Shown piece by piece: positions 14,201-15,349 of a stretch of DNA of 15,349 bases. The first letter of the stretch is position 1, and each line of letters opens with the position of its first letter. Both the position numbers and the translations under genes were made by a program. The notes beneath the pieces are model-generated. The model did no database searches. It was not told the origin of the DNA and saw nothing but the letters and a program-made list of their open reading frames with translations. The DNA is taken from contig CAZGTQ010000463.1 of NCBI GenBank assembly GCA_964528575.1, positions 1 through 15,349 of the forward strand, read 5' to 3'. This stretch comes from CAZGTQ01 sp964528575 (lineage in GTDB: Bacteria > Planctomycetota > UBA1135 > GCA-002686595).

Positions 14201-15349
14201 ATGTTGACCGCGCGCGAGAAGTACGAGTTCGACGTCCGGGGTTACTGCATCGTGCGCGGTGCGTTCGAGCGTGGTTTCGTCGAGCGCGTGACCGAGGCGC
14301 TGAAGCGTTTCGAGGGCAAGCGGCAGGAGGAGCTGCCGGCGTGCACGATCGCGAGCTGGACGCCGGTGATCCGCGAGTACCGGATCATGAACGTGCTCGA
14401 GTGCGATCCGGTGTTCGAGGAGCTGATCGACGCGCCGCAGATGACGCGCTGGGCGGACGAGCTCGTTCCCAAGCCGTACCGGTTGACCGAGGCGTACAGC
14501 ATCACGCGCCAGTCGGGGCTCGGGATCCCGCTCCACGCCTTGCCGTTCGCCGAGTACGTGCAGACGCCGAAGGGGCCGGTCTCGAAGTTCCTCACCGCGG
14601 TGATCAACCTGACCGACGTCGGGCCCGAGGACGGTCCGATGGTGATCTTCGACGGAACGCACAAGCTCGGCGTGCCGTGGCCGTTCTCGAAGCTCCACCC
14701 CGATTGGCCGTTTCCCGATTACGACGTCGCTTCGGCGAACGAGTTCGTGCGAGCGAGCGAGGGTCTCGAGCCGGTGCGCTGGGAGGAGATCCCGGGCTAC
14801 ACGGAGATCTGGGTCGAGGCGGGCGACCTCGTGCTCTTCTCGCAGAACCTGTGGCACGGCGCGAAGGAGCTGCGCTCGGGGCGCGTGCGGCGCACGCTCT
14901 ACTACTCGTACAGCCCCTACCACTTCTGCAACTGGCACGGCGTCGCGTACTCGGACGAGCTGAAGGCGCGCGTCACGCCGGCGCGGCGCAAGCTCCTCGC
15001 CGGCCCGTTCGTCGGCAACGTCTACGGGAGCGTCGCGCAGCCCATGGTGGAGCCGAGCGAGGAGTTCCCGCCGCTCCCGAACTCGGAGATCGACCCGGCG
15101 ACGTTCGCGCAACCCGAGCAGGCGGCCGCGTCGAACGGCGGCGCGCCGGCCGACTGCACCGTCGGCCGCGAGCTCGAGCGCCTGTTCGCCGGCGCCGCGA
15201 CCGACGGCGCCGGAGCGCGCGGCCTGTGCCACTTCGCGATCGAGGGCGCGGGCGACTGGCTCGTCGACCTGCGCGCCGGCCCCGCGCGCGTCTTCCCGGG
15301 CGCGAGCGACGACGCGGAGTGCCGCATCGAGATGGCCGCCGACGACTTC
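14201..15349 (+). CDS. Phytanoyl-CoA dioxygenase-like (PhyH) domain fused to an SCP2-like domain, 3' end outside window
   Basis: The frame is open to the right edge; 383 residues are visible. Residues ~8-260 resemble the PhyH family of Fe(II)/2-oxoglutarate oxygenases: 'VINLTDVGPEDGPMVIFDGTHK' (134-155) is the conserved strand-turn, and 'GDLVLFSQNLWHG' (208-220) with H219, then R230/R231, give the distal iron ligand and likely 2-oxoglutarate-binding Arg. The proximal motif reads LHALP at 111-115 (H112), lacking the usual HxD/E carboxylate. A linker (about 285-318) leads to an SCP2-like lipid-binding region from about 320 ('DWLVDLRAGPARVFPG', then 'CRIEMAADDF'), cut by the window. The fusion suggests action on a lipid or other hydrophobic substrate presented by the SCP2 domain. 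Start 14201 follows a TATGAT box. PhyH is fairly sure; SCP2 is moderate because it is incomplete. Confidence 0.8.
   Translation, partial: MLTAREKYEFDVRGYCIVRGAFERGFVERVTEALKRFEGKRQEELPACTIASWTPVIREYRIMNVLECDPVFEELIDAPQMTRWADELVPKPYRLTEAYSITRQSGLGIPLHALPFAEYVQTPKGPVSKFLTAVINLTDVGPEDGPMVIFDGTHKLGVPWPFSKLHPDWPFPDYDVASANEFVRASEGLEPVRWEEIPGYTEIWVEAGDLVLFSQNLWHGAKELRSGRVRRTLYYSYSPYHFCNWHGVAYSDELKARVTPARRKLLAGPFVGNVYGSVAQPMVEPSEEFPPLPNSEIDPATFAQPEQAAASNGGAPADCTVGRELERLFAGAATDGAGARGLCHFAIEGAGDWLVDLRAGPARVFPGASDDAECRIEMAADDF

Overview
The window is very GC-rich (mostly about 75-80% by eye) and carries few, large, secreted or membrane-anchored proteins: a collagen-like protein, an IPT/TIG protein, a right-handed beta-helix protein, an ECF sigma factor fused to a membrane anchor and carboxypeptidase-regulatory-like (CpD) domains, a caspase-like fragment and a phytanoyl-CoA dioxygenase-like protein. 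This mix is most typical of a Planctomycetota genome, with Myxococcota as a weaker alternative. The assignment is inferred from gene content; there is no rRNA or other marker gene.

Layout. (1) 1-2211: a collagen-like protein, cut by the left edge, sits 2 bp upstream of a secreted IPT/TIG protein, and a strong GC hairpin follows. (2) 2253-2855: a small secreted Arg-rich LTxxQ (Spy/CpxP-like) protein, divergent from the next block. (3) 2856-9101, all on +: an ECF sigma-TM-CpD fusion; a tandem duplicate of its TM-CpD part without the sigma domain; and a KAP-like P-loop NTPase with two membrane helices. The duplication boundaries are readable, and the 72-bp spacer after each CpD copy is identical. 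(4) 9175-10518: a beta-helix protein on the minus strand, less GC-rich than its surroundings. (5) 10651-13168: a decayed piece of a KAP-like NTPase, a shortened caspase-like protein, and an ATGA-overlapping membrane-anchored CpD protein. (6) 13158-15349: a GHMP kinase of glucuronokinase type on the minus strand, divergent from a PhyH-SCP2 fusion cut by the right edge.

How the genes may work together. The most unusual block is 2856-9101. A sigma factor tethered to the membrane by its own C-terminal extracytoplasmic domain could act as a one-protein surface sensor. The sigma-less duplicate may compete for the same ligand or be an output. The NTPase directly downstream, behind the same duplicated spacer, may belong to the same response. 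A second cluster (relic NTPase, caspase-like protein, CpD protein) reuses the same parts in a decayed form, which suggests repeated birth and loss of such modules here. All functional links are inference from order and architecture. No tRNA, rRNA, CRISPR array, transposase or integrase was recognised.
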